Positions 8,634-18,663 of a stretch of DNA of 64,000 nucleotides are shown piece after piece. Origin of the DNA: Burkholderiales bacterium (lineage in GTDB: Bacteria; Pseudomonadota; Gammaproteobacteria; Burkholderiales; Burkholderiaceae_B); the NCBI GenBank assembly GCA_021299735.1, contig JAJTEM010000012.1, positions 1 through 64,000 of the forward strand. The letters run 5' to 3'. A model generated the notes under the pieces. The model ran no database searches, was not told the origin of the DNA, and saw only the letters and a program-made list of their open reading frames with translations. The position numbers were made by a program, and so were the translations under genes. Positions within the stretch are counted from its first letter, which is position 1. Every line of letters starts with the position of its first letter.

Positions 8634-9040
8634 GCAAAAAATTCGACGCCTTGGAAGCACGCAAAGAATTGTTGATGATGAAAGCCCAGCTGGAGCGCAT
8701 GGAGTTTGGCGGACAGGTGGATGCTTTGAAAAAAGAATTCGCTTGGGTCAATGTATTCAGGCAGTTCGGTTCCTGGTTGGGCAAGCGCAACATGCAGGCC
8801 TTGGGCCCGGTTGCAAGCCTTGGTGGCCAGTTTTGGCAAGAGGGGCTGAAAAAGTATCCTTTGCTTGGTATGTTGGCCTCCACCGCACTGCTTCGTTTTC
8901 GCCGACCCATTTCAAAAGTAGCTTTGCGTGCGGGCATCGGCGCCGTGGCCTTGGCGGCTGGCATGTTCTGGTTTCAAACGAGAAGCCCTTGGGCTTCTCG
9001 TTCGGCGACTAAGCCTTTTACAGACCCAAGCGACTCATAA
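8630..9040 (+). CDS. Third gene of the YqjD/YqjE cluster (YqjK-like position)
   Basis: A 136-aa protein, start overlapping the previous stop by 4 bp, with GGGAACA upstream of the ATG. The N-terminal 45 residues form a charged helix ([20 protein letters not shown]); the C-terminal half has a short hydrophobic segment ([18 protein letters not shown]) that could span the membrane once. No catalytic motif is visible. Position and size match the small third gene often found after yqjE, but sequence similarity to YqjK cannot be judged by eye. The last codons contain a 12-bp hairpin and overlap the convergent ubiD stop by 23 bp. Confidence 0.75.
   Translation: MSKKFDALEARKELLMMKAQLERMEFGGQVDALKKEFAWVNVFRQFGSWLGKRNMQALGPVASLGGQFWQEGLKKYPLLGMLASTALLRFRRPISKVALRAGIGAVALAAGMFWFQTRSPWASRSATKPFTDPSDS
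8977..9002. terminator. Hairpin inside overlapping convergent gene ends
   Basis: A perfect 12-bp inverted repeat, AACGAGAAGCCC-TT-GGGCTTCTCGTT, lies within the last 20 codons of the plus-strand gene and just beyond the stop of ubiD on the minus strand. The minus strand continues with TTTGAAAC, a poor U-tract. It is a candidate bidirectional terminator or mRNA 3' stabiliser placed inside coding sequence. Confidence 0.6.
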
Positions 9041-10601
9041 GTTCTCGCACACGTTCATCCAGGTTGGGGTCAGGCTGAATACTTCGGCCCCATTCACGCG
9101 TGGTTTCTCCGGGCCACTTGTTGGTTGCATCAAGCCCCATTTTGCCGCCCAGGCCGCTTACAGGGCTTGCAAAGTCGAGATAGTCAATCGGGGTGTTTTG
9201 TATCAACACGGTGTCCCGCACGGGGTCCATTCGGGTGGTGATCGCCCAAATAACCTCCTTCCAGTCGCGCGCGTTCACATCATCATCCACCACAACAATA
9301 AATTTGGTGTACATGAATTGGCGCAAGAAGCTCCAGGCGCCCATCATGACGCGCTTGGCATGCCCAGCATAGGCCTTCTTCATTGAAATAACAGCCATGC
9401 GATAGCTGCAGCCCTCTGGCGGCAGGTAAAAGTCGATTATTTCCGGAAATTGCTTTTGCAAAATGGGCACAAACACCTCGTTCAAGGCCACGCCCAGTAC
9501 GGCGGGTTCATCGGGCGGTTTGCCGGTGTAGGTGCTGTGGTAAATGGCATCGTTGCGCAGGGTAATGCGGTCTACGGTGAACACCGGGAACCAGTCTTGC
9601 TCGTTGTAATAACCCGTGTGGTCGCCGTAAGGGCCTTCCAGGGCGCAGTCCCAATCCTTCAAATATTCAGGCACGGGCGGGGGTTCGCGCAGCACGGTGA
9701 CACCCTCTCGTATAGCGGGTACCTCGCCATCGGTTCGGCCTTTTCGGGCGGCAACGGCAATTGGGTGGTTGTAGGGGTAAATGTGGCCTTCAAGCACCAT
9801 TTCAGCTTCAGCCGGAACCTGCAGTTCATTTCCCTTGCAGGCCACCAGTTCGGTGCGGCTGCCGCGCAGAAGACCTGCGAACTGATATTCCGAAAGCGTG
9901 TCGGGCACCGGGGTTACTGCGCCAAGAATGGTGGCGGGGTCGGCGCCCAAGGCGACGGAAATTGGAAACGGCTGGCCGGGGTACTTCAGGGCATGGTCTC
10001 GAAAATCGAGCGCACCGCCGCGGTGGGCCAGCCACCGCATAATGAGCCGGTTTTTGCCAATTTGTTGCTGACGGTAAATACCCAGGTTCTGGCGTTTTCG
10101 GTTCGGGCCTTTGGTGACTACCAATCCCCATGTAAGCAGGGGGGCAGCATCGTCAGGCCAGCATGTCCAAATGGGTATCCGGTTCAGGTCAACATCCGGG
10201 CCTTCTACTACGTTTTCCTGGCATGGCGCTTTGCTGACCACCTTGGGTGCCATCGATAGCACCTGTTTCACCAAGGGCAGCTTGTCCAGTGCGTCTCGCA
10301 TTCCCTTGGGTGGCTCGGGTTCTTTCAGGTAAGCCAGTGTTCGGCCAATTTCTCGCAGCGCTTCGGTGTTGTTGGCGCCCATGCCCATGGCAACCCGTTT
10401 GGGTGTGCCAAACAGGTTGCCTAATACTTTATGGTTGTAACCATGGGGGGCGTCAAACAGCAAAGCGGGGCCTTCGGCCCTAAGCACTTTGTCGCAAAGG
10501 TGGGTCATTTCCAGAATGGGGCTTACCGATTCAGGTATCCGCTGGAGTTCACCTTCTTTGTAGAGTAAATCAATGAAGTCTCGAAGGTTTTTATATCGCA
10601 T
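9018..10601 (-). CDS. ubiD: UbiD-type 4-hydroxy-3-polyprenylbenzoate decarboxylase
   Basis: Prenylated-FMN-dependent decarboxylase of ubiquinone biosynthesis, acting on 3-polyprenyl-4-hydroxybenzoate. The 527-aa product from the ATG at 10601 carries family blocks such as [20 protein letters not shown] (cofactor and metal region), [11 protein letters not shown] (glutamate/aspartate acid cluster near the active site), a [18 protein letters not shown] block and the C-terminal [12 protein letters not shown] signature that E. coli UbiD shares. The frame runs 33 codons further upstream, but [13 protein letters not shown] is the family N-terminus. No ubiX gene is visible in the window. The 3' end overlaps the convergent YqjK-position gene. 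Confidence 0.94.
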   Translation of the reverse strand: MRYKNLRDFIDLLYKEGELQRIPESVSPILEMTHLCDKVLRAEGPALLFDAPHGYNHKVLGNLFGTPKRVAMGMGANNTEALREIGRTLAYLKEPEPPKGMRDALDKLPLVKQVLSMAPKVVSKAPCQENVVEGPDVDLNRIPIWTCWPDDAAPLLTWGLVVTKGPNRKRQNLGIYRQQQIGKNRLIMRWLAHRGGALDFRDHALKYPGQPFPISVALGADPATILGAVTPVPDTLSEYQFAGLLRGSRTELVACKGNELQVPAEAEMVLEGHIYPYNHPIAVAARKGRTDGEVPAIREGVTVLREPPPVPEYLKDWDCALEGPYGDHTGYYNEQDWFPVFTVDRITLRNDAIYHSTYTGKPPDEPAVLGVALNEVFVPILQKQFPEIIDFYLPPEGCSYRMAVISMKKAYAGHAKRVMMGAWSFLRQFMYTKFIVVVDDDVNARDWKEVIWAITTRMDPVRDTVLIQNTPIDYLDFASPVSGLGGKMGLDATNKWPGETTREWGRSIQPDPNLDERVRELMSRLGL

Positions 10602-11021
10602 TGTGAAAAAAACTGCCTGATTGTGGTCCGAAAGGAACATTTCACAAGAAATAACAACCCATCGAAATAAGGCCTCCACAAGCGTTTCCAAAGGAGGCAA
10701 GGCCTAAAAAGCGGTTGATAGTTCATGCTTTGAGTAGAACGACTCTACCAGATTTCGGATTGACCACTGGCCAGGTTGACCCTAGAATCCGTTCAGCTTT
10801 GTGACGGGTATCAACAATGTCACACAAACGCAGTTGGAGGGCAAAGCCTTGAGGGAACTTAAGTTTGCCTAACTTCATCTTAAGAGTGCTTTAACCAAGC
10901 AGTACAAAGAAGTTGTTGGTTAAAGCAGAACGTTCTGCCTCACGGACAAAATGGAGGCAGATGCACCGCTGAGTCAAACAATGCAGGGTTTAGCCTGCGT
11001 TTGCGTAGCAGAGGAGGTTGC
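10602..11021. other. Intergenic region between ubiD and the transglycosylase gene
   Basis: 420 bp separating divergent genes. It contains a 14-bp perfect palindrome (10925-10938), a TTAAG-rich segment near 10858-10884 and a possible TTGACC box near 10775. A GAGGAGG ribosome site lies just before the transglycosylase start. No RNA gene or convincing frame is seen; a minus-strand frame extends upstream of ubiD to about 10726 but looks non-coding. Confidence 0.5.
10925..10938. promoter_or_regulatory. 14-bp palindrome, possible operator
   Basis: GCAGAACGTTCTGC is a perfect palindrome about 84 bp before the transglycosylase ATG. Its size and position fit a dimeric repressor or activator site, or a small mRNA hairpin. 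No regulator can be assigned from the sequence. Confidence 0.35.
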
Positions 11022-11882
11022 ATGCAGCAGTACGAAACCATTCTGAGCGTCAATGGCCAGCAGGCCCAGTCCCGGAATTTACTTCAATCTTTAAAGCAGG
11101 CTGTTACTGGTCTGGGCGTCGCAACGTCGGTTTTGGCGACAGGTGCCGTGGCAATTTTGTTGTCGAATGCTGAACTTCGAAGTCAGGTGTTCTTCTCGGC
11201 CCCTGTGCAGGCAATTTTTGCCGCGGAAATTGATTTGCTCAGCGCAGGGCTTGTGGCGACACGCCCAGAGGCGCTTAAAAGCGCCCCCAACTCCGTTGCA
11301 GCTTCATCAGATTCAAAAAATCTGATGCCAGTGAAGTTCAATTCAATTGATTTGAGCAAACCGCTTACACCAGGTCAACGTCAAGTCACCTCATATTTGG
11401 CCAAGCGTTACAGCGTGTCACCGGAGGCGGTTGAATCCATAGTTCGATTGGCCTACAAGGTTGGCAAAGAGGAGAAGGTTGAGCCCACATTGATATTGGC
11501 AATAGTGGGTGTTGAGTCTTCCTATAACCCATTTGCCGCCAGCCCAGTGGGTGCCCGCGGTTTGATGCAGGTGATGCCTAAAATTCACAAAGACAAATTC
11601 GAGGCCTTGTCACCCGGTGATTGGTCGCCCCTGAATCCCGAAATGAACATGCGCGTTGGGGCCAAAATTATTCGTGAGTACACTCGCCGCACAGGTTCGG
11701 TAAGTGCTGGCTTGAGTTGGTATGTGGGGGCCGCGGTTCATGGCAACGACGGCGGTTATCCAAGCAAGGTGTTGGCGCTAAAGTCTCGCATTGATTCAGC
11801 CTACCAACAGGGCGGCTTGGTCGCTGCGCGTGAAAGTAACCAAAAGGTATCCGCAGTCACCGCTGCGGGCACCGAGGGCTAA
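11022..11882 (+). CDS. Membrane-anchored lytic transglycosylase (SLT domain)
   Basis: Peptidoglycan lytic transglycosylase of about 286 aa. A single N-terminal membrane segment (about 30-48) anchors it; residues 70-120 form a linker; the SLT domain follows, with catalytic glutamate E165 in VGVESSYNP and the downstream block ASPVGARGLMQVMP characteristic of Slt/MltC-like enzymes. Later motifs (NPEMNMRVGAKIIREY and LSWYVGA) complete the fold, although the usual ALAAYNAG motif has become SAGLSWYVGAAVHG. The ATG at 11022 is preceded by GAGGAGG. It should cleave MurNAc-GlcNAc bonds to leave 1,6-anhydro ends, whose recycling uses AnmK, encoded at 30.7 kb. Confidence 0.9.
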   Translation: MQQYETILSVNGQQAQSRNLLQSLKQAVTGLGVATSVLATGAVAILLSNAELRSQVFFSAPVQAIFAAEIDLLSAGLVATRPEALKSAPNSVAASSDSKNLMPVKFNSIDLSKPLTPGQRQVTSYLAKRYSVSPEAVESIVRLAYKVGKEEKVEPTLILAIVGVESSYNPFAASPVGARGLMQVMPKIHKDKFEALSPGDWSPLNPEMNMRVGAKIIREYTRRTGSVSAGLSWYVGAAVHGNDGGYPSKVLALKSRIDSAYQQGGLVAARESNQKVSAVTAAGTEG

Positions 11883-11883
11883 T

Positions 11884-13059
11884 TCACATTGCCTTGCCTT
11901 GATTGAACAGACGTATCCGTTCGATGGCGGTTTCCAGATTGTCCATCGAATTGGCATACGAAAGCCGCATCATTTCACTGCCCCGGAATCCCGAAAAATC
12001 TTTTCCGGGCACGGCGCACACCCAGACCTTGTTCAGCAGTTCCTTGCAATAGCGTTCGCTGTCGTAAGGAGACTTGGCGTAAACGTAAAATGCCGAGTCG
12101 GGTGTAGAGTGAAATTCGATGCCTGCCTCGGGAAGCGCCTTCACCACAAAATCCCTTCTTGCCTTGAATATTTTCCGTCGTTCTTCACAAATGGCCAGTG
12201 TTTCTGGCGCGAAGCAGGTCAGTGCCGCCCATTGCGCGGGCGTGTTGGGGCATATGCTTAAATTTTGGGCAAAACGTTCTATGGCAGGCAGCAAACTTTC
12301 TGGTACCACCATCCAGCCAAGGCGTAAACCGGTCATCCCAAAATACTTTGAAAAGCTGTTGATCACCACCAGTGGTGTTTGTTCACTGGGTGCGCCGGTT
12401 ACTTGAAGCACACTTTGCGCAGGGCGGTCGTAACACAGCGACTGGTAAATTTCATCAACAATCACAAAACCACCTGCGTTGCTAACTCCGCTTACAATTT
12501 CCCGCATGGCCTGTTTGCTTAGCTGGGTGCCTGTGGGGTTGTTGGGCGAGGCCAATAAAACCCCTGCGGTTTGTGGGGTCCACTTCGCCAGCAAGTCGCC
12601 CCAGCTGGGTTGAAAGTTTTGTGCCTCATCGGTTTGTACAAAATCGGGAATGCCACCTGCCATTTGCACAAAGGTTTTATTGCAGGGGTAACCGGGGTCG
12701 GCAAGCAGCACTGTGTCGGCGGGGTTGACCAACGCAAGGCAGGCATACATAAGCGCGGCAGATGCCCCCGAGGTAATTACAATTTGGTGTGCAGGTACCT
12801 GTACTTGAAAATTGCTTTGATAGTATTGGCTGATTGCCTCTCGCAGTTCTGGCAAGCCAAGGGCTGACGTGTAGCGTGTTTTGTGTTCGGAAATTGCTCT
12901 CGCCAGCGCTTGCTCTATGGGTTTGGGCAATGGAAAGTCGGGCTCACCGATCGAAAGATGGATCACTTGATTTCCCTGGGCTTGCAGGGCGTCTGCCGCT
13001 TTCACCAGTTCCATGACATGAAAGGGTTGGATTAAATTGCCGAGACTGGACTGCTTCAA
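11884..13059 (-). CDS. PLP-dependent aminotransferase, class I/II
   Basis: Fold-type I aminotransferase of 391 aa. Landmarks: IGEPDFP near 37-43, NNPTG 173-177, the cofactor aspartate D202 in VIVDEIY, the Schiff-base lysine K238 in NSFSKYFGMTGLRLGW, and a C-terminal MMRLSYA containing the substrate-carboxylate arginine. The NSFSKYFGMTGLRLGW form is common in the aspartate/alanine-type subgroup, so the amino donor may be Ala, Asp or an aromatic residue; this cannot be decided here. The start appears to be TTG at 13059, with GGTGAA a few bases upstream; the N-terminus (LGNLIQPFHVMELVKAAD) fits the family. It is convergent with the transglycosylase gene and divergent from maeB. Confidence 0.9.
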   Translation of the reverse strand: MKQSSLGNLIQPFHVMELVKAADALQAQGNQVIHLSIGEPDFPLPKPIEQALARAISEHKTRYTSALGLPELREAISQYYQSNFQVQVPAHQIVITSGASAALMYACLALVNPADTVLLADPGYPCNKTFVQMAGGIPDFVQTDEAQNFQPSWGDLLAKWTPQTAGVLLASPNNPTGTQLSKQAMREIVSGVSNAGGFVIVDEIYQSLCYDRPAQSVLQVTGAPSEQTPLVVINSFSKYFGMTGLRLGWMVVPESLLPAIERFAQNLSICPNTPAQWAALTCFAPETLAICEERRKIFKARRDFVVKALPEAGIEFHSTPDSAFYVYAKSPYDSERYCKELLNKVWVCAVPGKDFSGFRGSEMMRLSYANSMDNLETAIERIRLFNQGKAM

Positions 13060-13117
13060 TTATTCACCATTGTGAGTGAGTGGCGCCAACAAGTTGCGCG
13101 ATTTGTGGAAACCCCTA

Positions 13118-13146
13118 GGGACAGCCTTACTGGCTAAGCCTATAAT
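13118..13146 (+). promoter_or_regulatory. Probable sigma-70 promoter of maeB
   Basis: A perfect TATAAT (13141-13146) is preceded 17 bp upstream by GGGACA, which keeps the last four bases of the -35 consensus. Transcription would start near 13153, about 30 bp before the maeB ATG. Confidence 0.6.
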
Positions 13147-13182
13147 TTTCGGTTCTGTTGTTCACCTCAAAGAGAAGATTAT

Positions 13183-15498
13183 ATGGCTCAACCAATGGAT
13201 CAGCGCTTCAGGCAGGCCGCCCTTGAATATCATGAATTTCCAAAGCCTGGGAAATTACAGATTTCGGCGACAAAAAGTCTGGTCAACCAGCGTGACCTGG
13301 CGTTGGCCTATTCTCCCGGTGTTGCGGCAGCTTGCGAAGAAATCGAGGCTGATCCTTCAACTGCGGTGCGTTACACCGCCAAAGCAAACCTGGTGGGTGT
13401 GGTTACCAATGGTACGGCTGTACTCGGCTTGGGCAATATTGGCCCACTGGCTGCCAAGCCCGTGATGGAAGGCAAGGCTGTATTGTTCAAAAAGTTTGCT
13501 GGTATCGATGTGTTCGACATCGAAATCAACGAGAATGATCCTGACAGGTTAATTGAAATTATCGCATCGCTGGAGCCAACATTCGGCGGTATCAATCTGG
13601 AAGACATCAAAGCCCCGGATTGTTTCAAGGTAGAGCGTGCCTTGCGCAAGCGCATGAATATTCCGGTATTTCACGATGACCAGCACGGCACCGCAATTGT
13701 GGTGGGCGCGGCTATTTTGAACGGTCTGGAAGTGATTGGCAAAAAGCTGGATGAAGTAAAGTTTGTGGTTTCCGGTGCGGGTGCTGCAGCGTTGGCTTGC
13801 CTTGAGTTGCTGGTTGAATTGGGCTTGCCCCGCAAAAACGTGTGGGTAACTGACATTGATGGCGTGGTTTACAAGGGCCGCGCCACCAACATGGACCCCG
13901 ACAAGGAACTGTTCGCGCAGGAAACTGCAGCGCGCACACTGGCCGATGTAATCAAGGATGCTGATGTATTTTTGGGTTTGTCGGCTGGCGGCGTGTTGAA
14001 GCAAGACATGGTTCGCGCCATGGCGGCTAAACCTCTAATTCTGGCCTTGGCCAACCCCACGCCAGAAATTCTGCCTGAGCAGGTGAAGGAAGTTCGCGAC
14101 GATGCCATTATGTGTACTGGCCGAACCGACTATCCCAACCAGGTGAACAATGTGCTGTGTTTCCCCTTTATTTTCAGGGGCGCTTTGGATGTGGGTGCCA
14201 CCACCATTACCAAAGAAATGGAAATTGCAGCAGTTCGCGCCGTGGCCGAGTTGGCCCGCAAAGAACAGTCCGATGTAGTAGCCTCTGCCTACCGTACACA
14301 GAATTTAAGCTTCGGCCCCGAGTACCTGATTCCCAAGCCTTTCGATCCACGCCTGATTGTGCACATTGCGCCTGCTGTGGCCAAAGCAGCCATGGAAAGT
14401 GGCGTGGCCACGCGTCCAATCGCAGATCTGGACGCCTACAAAGACCAGTTGCAGCAGTTCGTATACCATTCCGGCACTTTCATGAAGCCAATTTTTGCGG
14501 TGGCCAAGCGTTGTGTGTCTGAAACACCGCAAACTTCACGCATCGTGTTTGCTGAAGGCGAAGACGAGCGCGTAATGCGAGCAGTGCAAGTGGTGGTTGA
14601 TGAAGCCATCGCCAAGCCCATCATGATTGGTCGCCCCGCAGTTATTGAACGCCGCCTTGAGCGTTTTGGTTTGCGCATCAAGCCTGGTGTTGATTTTGAG
14701 TTGATCAACCCCGAGTACGATGAGCGCTACAAAGACTACTGGCGTATGTACCATGAGCTCACCAAGCGCAAGGGCGTAACTGAAGAGTACGCGAAAATTG
14801 AAATGCGCCGCCGCAACACTTTGATTGGTGCGATGATGATTCACAAAGGCAATGCGGACGGCATGATCTGCGGCACTTTTGGTACGCACTCGCTGCACTT
14901 GCATTACGTGGACCAAGTGCTGGGTCGCCGCGCTGGTTGCAACACTTATGGTGCAATGAACGGCTTGATGTTGACCAATCGCCAGGTGTTTTTGGTAGAT
15001 ACGCACGTGAACTACGATCCCACTGCCGCGCAAATTGCTGAAATTACCTTGATGGCTGCTGAAGAAATGCTGCGTTTGGGTGTGCAGCCCAAGGCTGCAT
15101 TGCTGTCACACTCCAACTTCGGCTCCAGCAACCAACCTTCTGCTGTGAAAATGCGTGAGGCGCTTCAAATTCTTCGCAATATTGCACCTTGGCTAGAGGT
15201 GGATGGTGAAATGCACGGTGATTGCGCCATTGACGAACAAGTTCGGAACACCATTTTCTCGGGTTCTACACTGACTGGTGAGGCTAACCTGCTGGTGTGC
15301 CCGAATATTGACGCTGCGAACATTTCATACAATCTGTTGAAGTCAGCTGCAGGTAACGGCATTGCGGTGGGGCCAATTTTGTTGGGCTCTGATAAACCTG
15401 TTCACATTTTGACCGCATCTGCCACGGTTCGTCGTATTGTTAACATGACTGCCTTGGCCGTTCTTGACTCCAACTCAGAGCGGGTCAGTTCTATTTAA
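13183..15498 (+). CDS. maeB: NADP-dependent malic enzyme with phosphotransacetylase-like domain
   Basis: Oxidative decarboxylase of malate to pyruvate with reduction of NADP, feeding NADPH and pyruvate. The 771-aa chain has an N-terminal malic domain ([33 protein letters not shown] with catalytic lysine, [11 protein letters not shown]), a Rossmann domain ([16 protein letters not shown] near 200) and, from about residue 430, a phosphate acetyltransferase-like domain ([31 protein letters not shown]), which in E. coli MaeB is regulatory and binds acetyl-CoA. Length matches the family (about 760 aa). AAGAGAAG lies just before the ATG. It is a single transcription unit with its own promoter and terminator. 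Confidence 0.97.
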   Translation: MAQPMDQRFRQAALEYHEFPKPGKLQISATKSLVNQRDLALAYSPGVAAACEEIEADPSTAVRYTAKANLVGVVTNGTAVLGLGNIGPLAAKPVMEGKAVLFKKFAGIDVFDIEINENDPDRLIEIIASLEPTFGGINLEDIKAPDCFKVERALRKRMNIPVFHDDQHGTAIVVGAAILNGLEVIGKKLDEVKFVVSGAGAAALACLELLVELGLPRKNVWVTDIDGVVYKGRATNMDPDKELFAQETAARTLADVIKDADVFLGLSAGGVLKQDMVRAMAAKPLILALANPTPEILPEQVKEVRDDAIMCTGRTDYPNQVNNVLCFPFIFRGALDVGATTITKEMEIAAVRAVAELARKEQSDVVASAYRTQNLSFGPEYLIPKPFDPRLIVHIAPAVAKAAMESGVATRPIADLDAYKDQLQQFVYHSGTFMKPIFAVAKRCVSETPQTSRIVFAEGEDERVMRAVQVVVDEAIAKPIMIGRPAVIERRLERFGLRIKPGVDFELINPEYDERYKDYWRMYHELTKRKGVTEEYAKIEMRRRNTLIGAMMIHKGNADGMICGTFGTHSLHLHYVDQVLGRRAGCNTYGAMNGLMLTNRQVFLVDTHVNYDPTAAQIAEITLMAAEEMLRLGVQPKAALLSHSNFGSSNQPSAVKMREALQILRNIAPWLEVDGEMHGDCAIDEQVRNTIFSGSTLTGEANLLVCPNIDAANISYNLLKSAAGNGIAVGPILLGSDKPVHILTASATVRRIVNMTALAVLDSNSERVSSI

Positions 15499-15519
15499 AG
15501 CAGCGTTTTAAAACAACAA

Positions 15520-15551
15520 ATGGGCGTGCAAGGCACGCCTGTTTTTGTTTT
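15520..15551 (+). terminator. Rho-independent terminator of maeB
   Basis: Stem GGCGTGC-AAG-GCACGCC (15523-15539) followed by TGTTTTTGTTTT, starting 25 bp after the maeB stop. Confidence 0.88.
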
Positions 15552-15583
15552 GACTTATTGAAAATGTGTCGCACAATGGTTTC

Positions 15584-16786
15584 ATGAGCGAACCAAACAC
15601 ATTTCACAGTGAAGACCACGATGATGTCACCGGGCTAGTGCTGTCGGGCGGTGGTGCACGTGCTGCTTACCAGGTGGGCGTGTTACACCAGCTTGCCAAG
15701 TGGTTCGAGCAAGAAAACAAGCGTGAATTCGATTTCCCTTTCAAAATTTTATGTGGCACTTCGGCTGGTGCAATTAATGCCGCTGCCCTTGCTTGTGCAG
15801 GGCGCAACTTTTACCAGTCCACAGACCGGATGCTCAAGGTTTGGGAAAACTTTAGTTCCGATCAGGTGTTTCGTTCTGATTCCTTAGGAATTATTCGCAC
15901 CGGTGCGCGCTGGTTGTCTGCGCTTTCAATCGGCTGGATGTTGCGCAAGCGCCCAAAGTGTTTGCTCGATAATTCGCCGTTGTCACATTTACTGCACCAG
16001 TTGCTGCATTTTAGAAGGCTTGATGAAGCACTTGAGAATGGCACCATTCACGCCTTGGCGGTTACTGCATCCAGTTACAGTTCAGGCCGTAGTGTCACAT
16101 TTTTTCAAACCCAGAAGGCGATTGAAAGCTGGGCTAGAACACAGCGAGTGGCATTGCCCGATCGCATTACGGTGGAGCATTTGCTGGCCTCTGCTGCCAT
16201 TCCTTTCGTGTTCCAAGCAGTCAAACTGAACATTGAAGGAAAAATGGAGCACTTTGGAGACGGTTCCATTCGCCAACTGGCACCGATCAGCCCGGCCATT
16301 CATTTGGGGGCAAACCGGGTCATGGTGATTGGCTCCAGTCAATCAGACCAGGACCACACCGAGCGTGTTGAAATTCAAAATGCCTACCCCAGTTTGGCGC
16401 AAATTGCGGGCCATGCCATGGCCTCAATTTTTCTGGACAGCTTGTCGATTGACATTGAGCGCCTAAGCCGTGTGAACAAAACCCTGGGTTTGTTGCCGCC
16501 CGAGATGGCCACCAAAACCACTTTGAAGCCGATTGAGCTGTTGGTGATTTCACCTTCCGAGCGGATTGATGAAATTGCAGCACGCCACACGCAAGACCTG
16601 CCCAGGCCTGTGCGCACATTGATGTCGGCTCTTGGTGCCACGGAGGCCAGCGGTTCTTCTTTGGCCAGCTATTTGTTGTTTGAGGCCAATTACACCCGCG
16701 AGTTGATACGCATGGGCATTGCCGACACCATTGCCAAAAAAGACGCCGTTTACGAGTTCTTTCACCTGGGCCAATCGGGCCGCTGA
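15584..16786 (+). CDS. Patatin-like phospholipase
   Basis: Serine lipid acyl hydrolase of about 400 aa. It has the oxyanion glycine loop (LSGGGARAAYQVG at 20-32), the nucleophile motif GTSAG with S60 and the dyad aspartate D226 in HFGDGSIRQLAP, all in the expected order. No signal peptide, so probably cytosolic or peripheral at the inner membrane. The C-terminal part (about 280-400) is helical and family-specific. The ATG at 15584 begins MSEPNTF; a GTG at 15566 would add six residues and cannot be excluded, since neither has a strong ribosome site. The substrate (phospholipid or neutral lipid) cannot be told. It stands alone after the maeB terminator. Confidence 0.9.
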   Translation: MSEPNTFHSEDHDDVTGLVLSGGGARAAYQVGVLHQLAKWFEQENKREFDFPFKILCGTSAGAINAAALACAGRNFYQSTDRMLKVWENFSSDQVFRSDSLGIIRTGARWLSALSIGWMLRKRPKCLLDNSPLSHLLHQLLHFRRLDEALENGTIHALAVTASSYSSGRSVTFFQTQKAIESWARTQRVALPDRITVEHLLASAAIPFVFQAVKLNIEGKMEHFGDGSIRQLAPISPAIHLGANRVMVIGSSQSDQDHTERVEIQNAYPSLAQIAGHAMASIFLDSLSIDIERLSRVNKTLGLLPPEMATKTTLKPIELLVISPSERIDEIAARHTQDLPRPVRTLMSALGATEASGSSLASYLLFEANYTRELIRMGIADTIAKKDAVYEFFHLGQSGR

Positions 16787-16842
16787 GTTAGGTGCAAAGC
16801 CGCGTTACAATCAACGCTTTAAGGCAGTACAGGCGTTTTTTC

Positions 16843-18636
16843 ATGCACTCACCTTTGGTTTCCGCGGCCTGGCATGCCAGGATGACCCATGCAGACGGTG
16901 CAGATGGCCTTTGCGTGGCGCATGGCAAACCTGTTGCGGTGTTAAGCACCTTCGATGCGAAAGAAGTGCGCACCCTGATTGAGCAAGCCCACAACTTGTC
17001 CAGAAACGGTTTGTATGTGGTGGGTGGGCTTAGTTACGAAGCTGCGCCAGTGTTTGATGCAGCTTTGCCGGTGTGTGAGTCTAATCATTTTCCTTTGTTG
17101 GAGTTTCACGCCTTTGAACCCAGCCAGATCAGTATGCTGGACAAATCGCAGTTGCAGCGCTTGCCCGACGATGCGCAATTCAGCCCTTGGCGTGATCAGC
17201 AAACCAGCCAGAATTACCTGCAAACCTACCAGCAGCTTAGGCGTGCAATCGAGGCTGGTGAGTTTTATCAAGTCAACCTGACCACACGGCTCAAGGCGTG
17301 CAGCCCACAACTGGATGCTTGGGCGGTTTTTCAGCACTTGTATGCAAACCAGCCTGCACCACAAAGTTTGTTTTTGCGCGGTAGCGTGTTCAATGCAATC
17401 AGTTTGTCGCCCGAGTTGTTTTTTCGCTGGGACGGCCAAGAGTTACACACTGCACCCATGAAGGGAACACGCAAGCCCGTGGCAGGTAGCCTCGATGTGC
17501 TCAGCGACAGTGAAAAAGACCGTGCAGAAAATGTGATGATTGTGGACTTGCTGCGCAACGACATGGCCAAGGTGTGCCAGCCCAAGTCGGTGCAGGTTCG
17601 TTCGCTGTTTGACGTGATGCATTTGCCCACAGTGGATCAAATGACTTCCAGCATTTGTGGCCGAACCTTGCCCGGCACTACGCTGGTTGATGTGTTTGCA
17701 GCCCTTTTTCCATGTGGCAGTGTTACCGGGGCGCCCAAATCGCAGGCCATGCGGCGCATAGCACAGTGGGAGCAGGCGCCAAGAAAATTGTATTGTGGCG
17801 CCCTTGGTGTGCTTGGCCCTGCTGGGCAGGTTCAGTTCAATGTACCAATTCGAACTGTGATTGAACAGGATGATGAACTGGAATATGGCGTGGGTAGCGG
17901 CATTACCTGGTATTCAACAGCCCACGATGAAAAAAAAGAGTGGTGGCAAAAAACCGCATTTTTACGACAGGCCACCTGCGATTTTCAAGTGCTTGAAACC
18001 TTGAGGCTGAACAATGGAACATGGTTGCATTTGGAAGAACACCTGGATCGAATGGCAAGTTCGGCCAACCATTTTTCATTTTTATTTGACACGCAACGGG
18101 TACGGCAGCAATTAAGCCATGTGGCAAACAACAAGCCGCAAGGCATTTTCCGCGTGCGTTGTTTGCTGGATGCTTGTGGAGAGTTGCAAGTTGAATTGCA
18201 TCCATTTGAATTGAATGAGCGAGCTGTGCTGTTGCGTTTGGCTGATTTAGCCATGCAGGGCGAACCCGAGTTTATTCTGCACAAAACCACATACCGTCCG
18301 GAATATGAATATTTTCAGCAACAGGCCAACGGTGCGTTTGATGTACTGCTGTTCAATTCGCAAGGTTTGATTACGGAAACATGCCGCTGCAATGTGGTGC
18401 TAAAAATTGATGGCGAGTGGTTAACTCCACAAATTTGCGAAACCGCCGGTACTTATTTGTTACCCGGGGTGTTGCGGGCCCTGCTTTTAAGAGAAAATAC
18501 GATTCGGCAAACCACATTGAATGTGCAAGACTTGCAGCGCGCACAGGCAGTGTGCCTGATCAATAGTTTGAGAGGCTGGGTGCCTGTAGAAAAAGTGGTA
18601 GATGCACATGACAGGGTGCTTTTTTCTGCCAACTAA
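16843..18636 (+). CDS. pabB: Fused aminodeoxychorismate synthase I and aminodeoxychorismate lyase
   Basis: Bifunctional enzyme of about 597 aa for 4-aminobenzoate, a folate precursor. Residues up to about 350 form the PabB chorismate-utilising domain: FYQVNLTTRL, APMKGTRKP, NVMIVDLLRNDMAKVC and FPCGSVTGAPK are diagnostic. From about 365 a PabC-like fold-type IV PLP lyase follows (FQVLETLRLNNGTWLHLEEHLDRM, then LITETCRCNVVLK and TYLLPGVLRALLL), giving conversion of aminodeoxychorismate to 4-aminobenzoate in one chain. I chose ATG 16843; a GTG at 16792 is in frame, but TTACAAT at 16804-16810 looks like a -10 box between the two. The glutamine amidotransferase PabA must be encoded elsewhere. Confidence 0.92.
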   Translation: MHSPLVSAAWHARMTHADGADGLCVAHGKPVAVLSTFDAKEVRTLIEQAHNLSRNGLYVVGGLSYEAAPVFDAALPVCESNHFPLLEFHAFEPSQISMLDKSQLQRLPDDAQFSPWRDQQTSQNYLQTYQQLRRAIEAGEFYQVNLTTRLKACSPQLDAWAVFQHLYANQPAPQSLFLRGSVFNAISLSPELFFRWDGQELHTAPMKGTRKPVAGSLDVLSDSEKDRAENVMIVDLLRNDMAKVCQPKSVQVRSLFDVMHLPTVDQMTSSICGRTLPGTTLVDVFAALFPCGSVTGAPKSQAMRRIAQWEQAPRKLYCGALGVLGPAGQVQFNVPIRTVIEQDDELEYGVGSGITWYSTAHDEKKEWWQKTAFLRQATCDFQVLETLRLNNGTWLHLEEHLDRMASSANHFSFLFDTQRVRQQLSHVANNKPQGIFRVRCLLDACGELQVELHPFELNERAVLLRLADLAMQGEPEFILHKTTYRPEYEYFQQQANGAFDVLLFNSQGLITETCRCNVVLKIDGEWLTPQICETAGTYLLPGVLRALLLRENTIRQTTLNVQDLQRAQAVCLINSLRGWVPVEKVVDAHDRVLFSAN

Positions 18637-18663
18637 AAACAATAAACAAGAAGGGAAAGTGAG

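Noticed and set aside
9450-10259. 269-aa plus-strand frame opposite ubiD
   Set aside because: Antisense shadow of ubiD, no start signal or recognisable domain.
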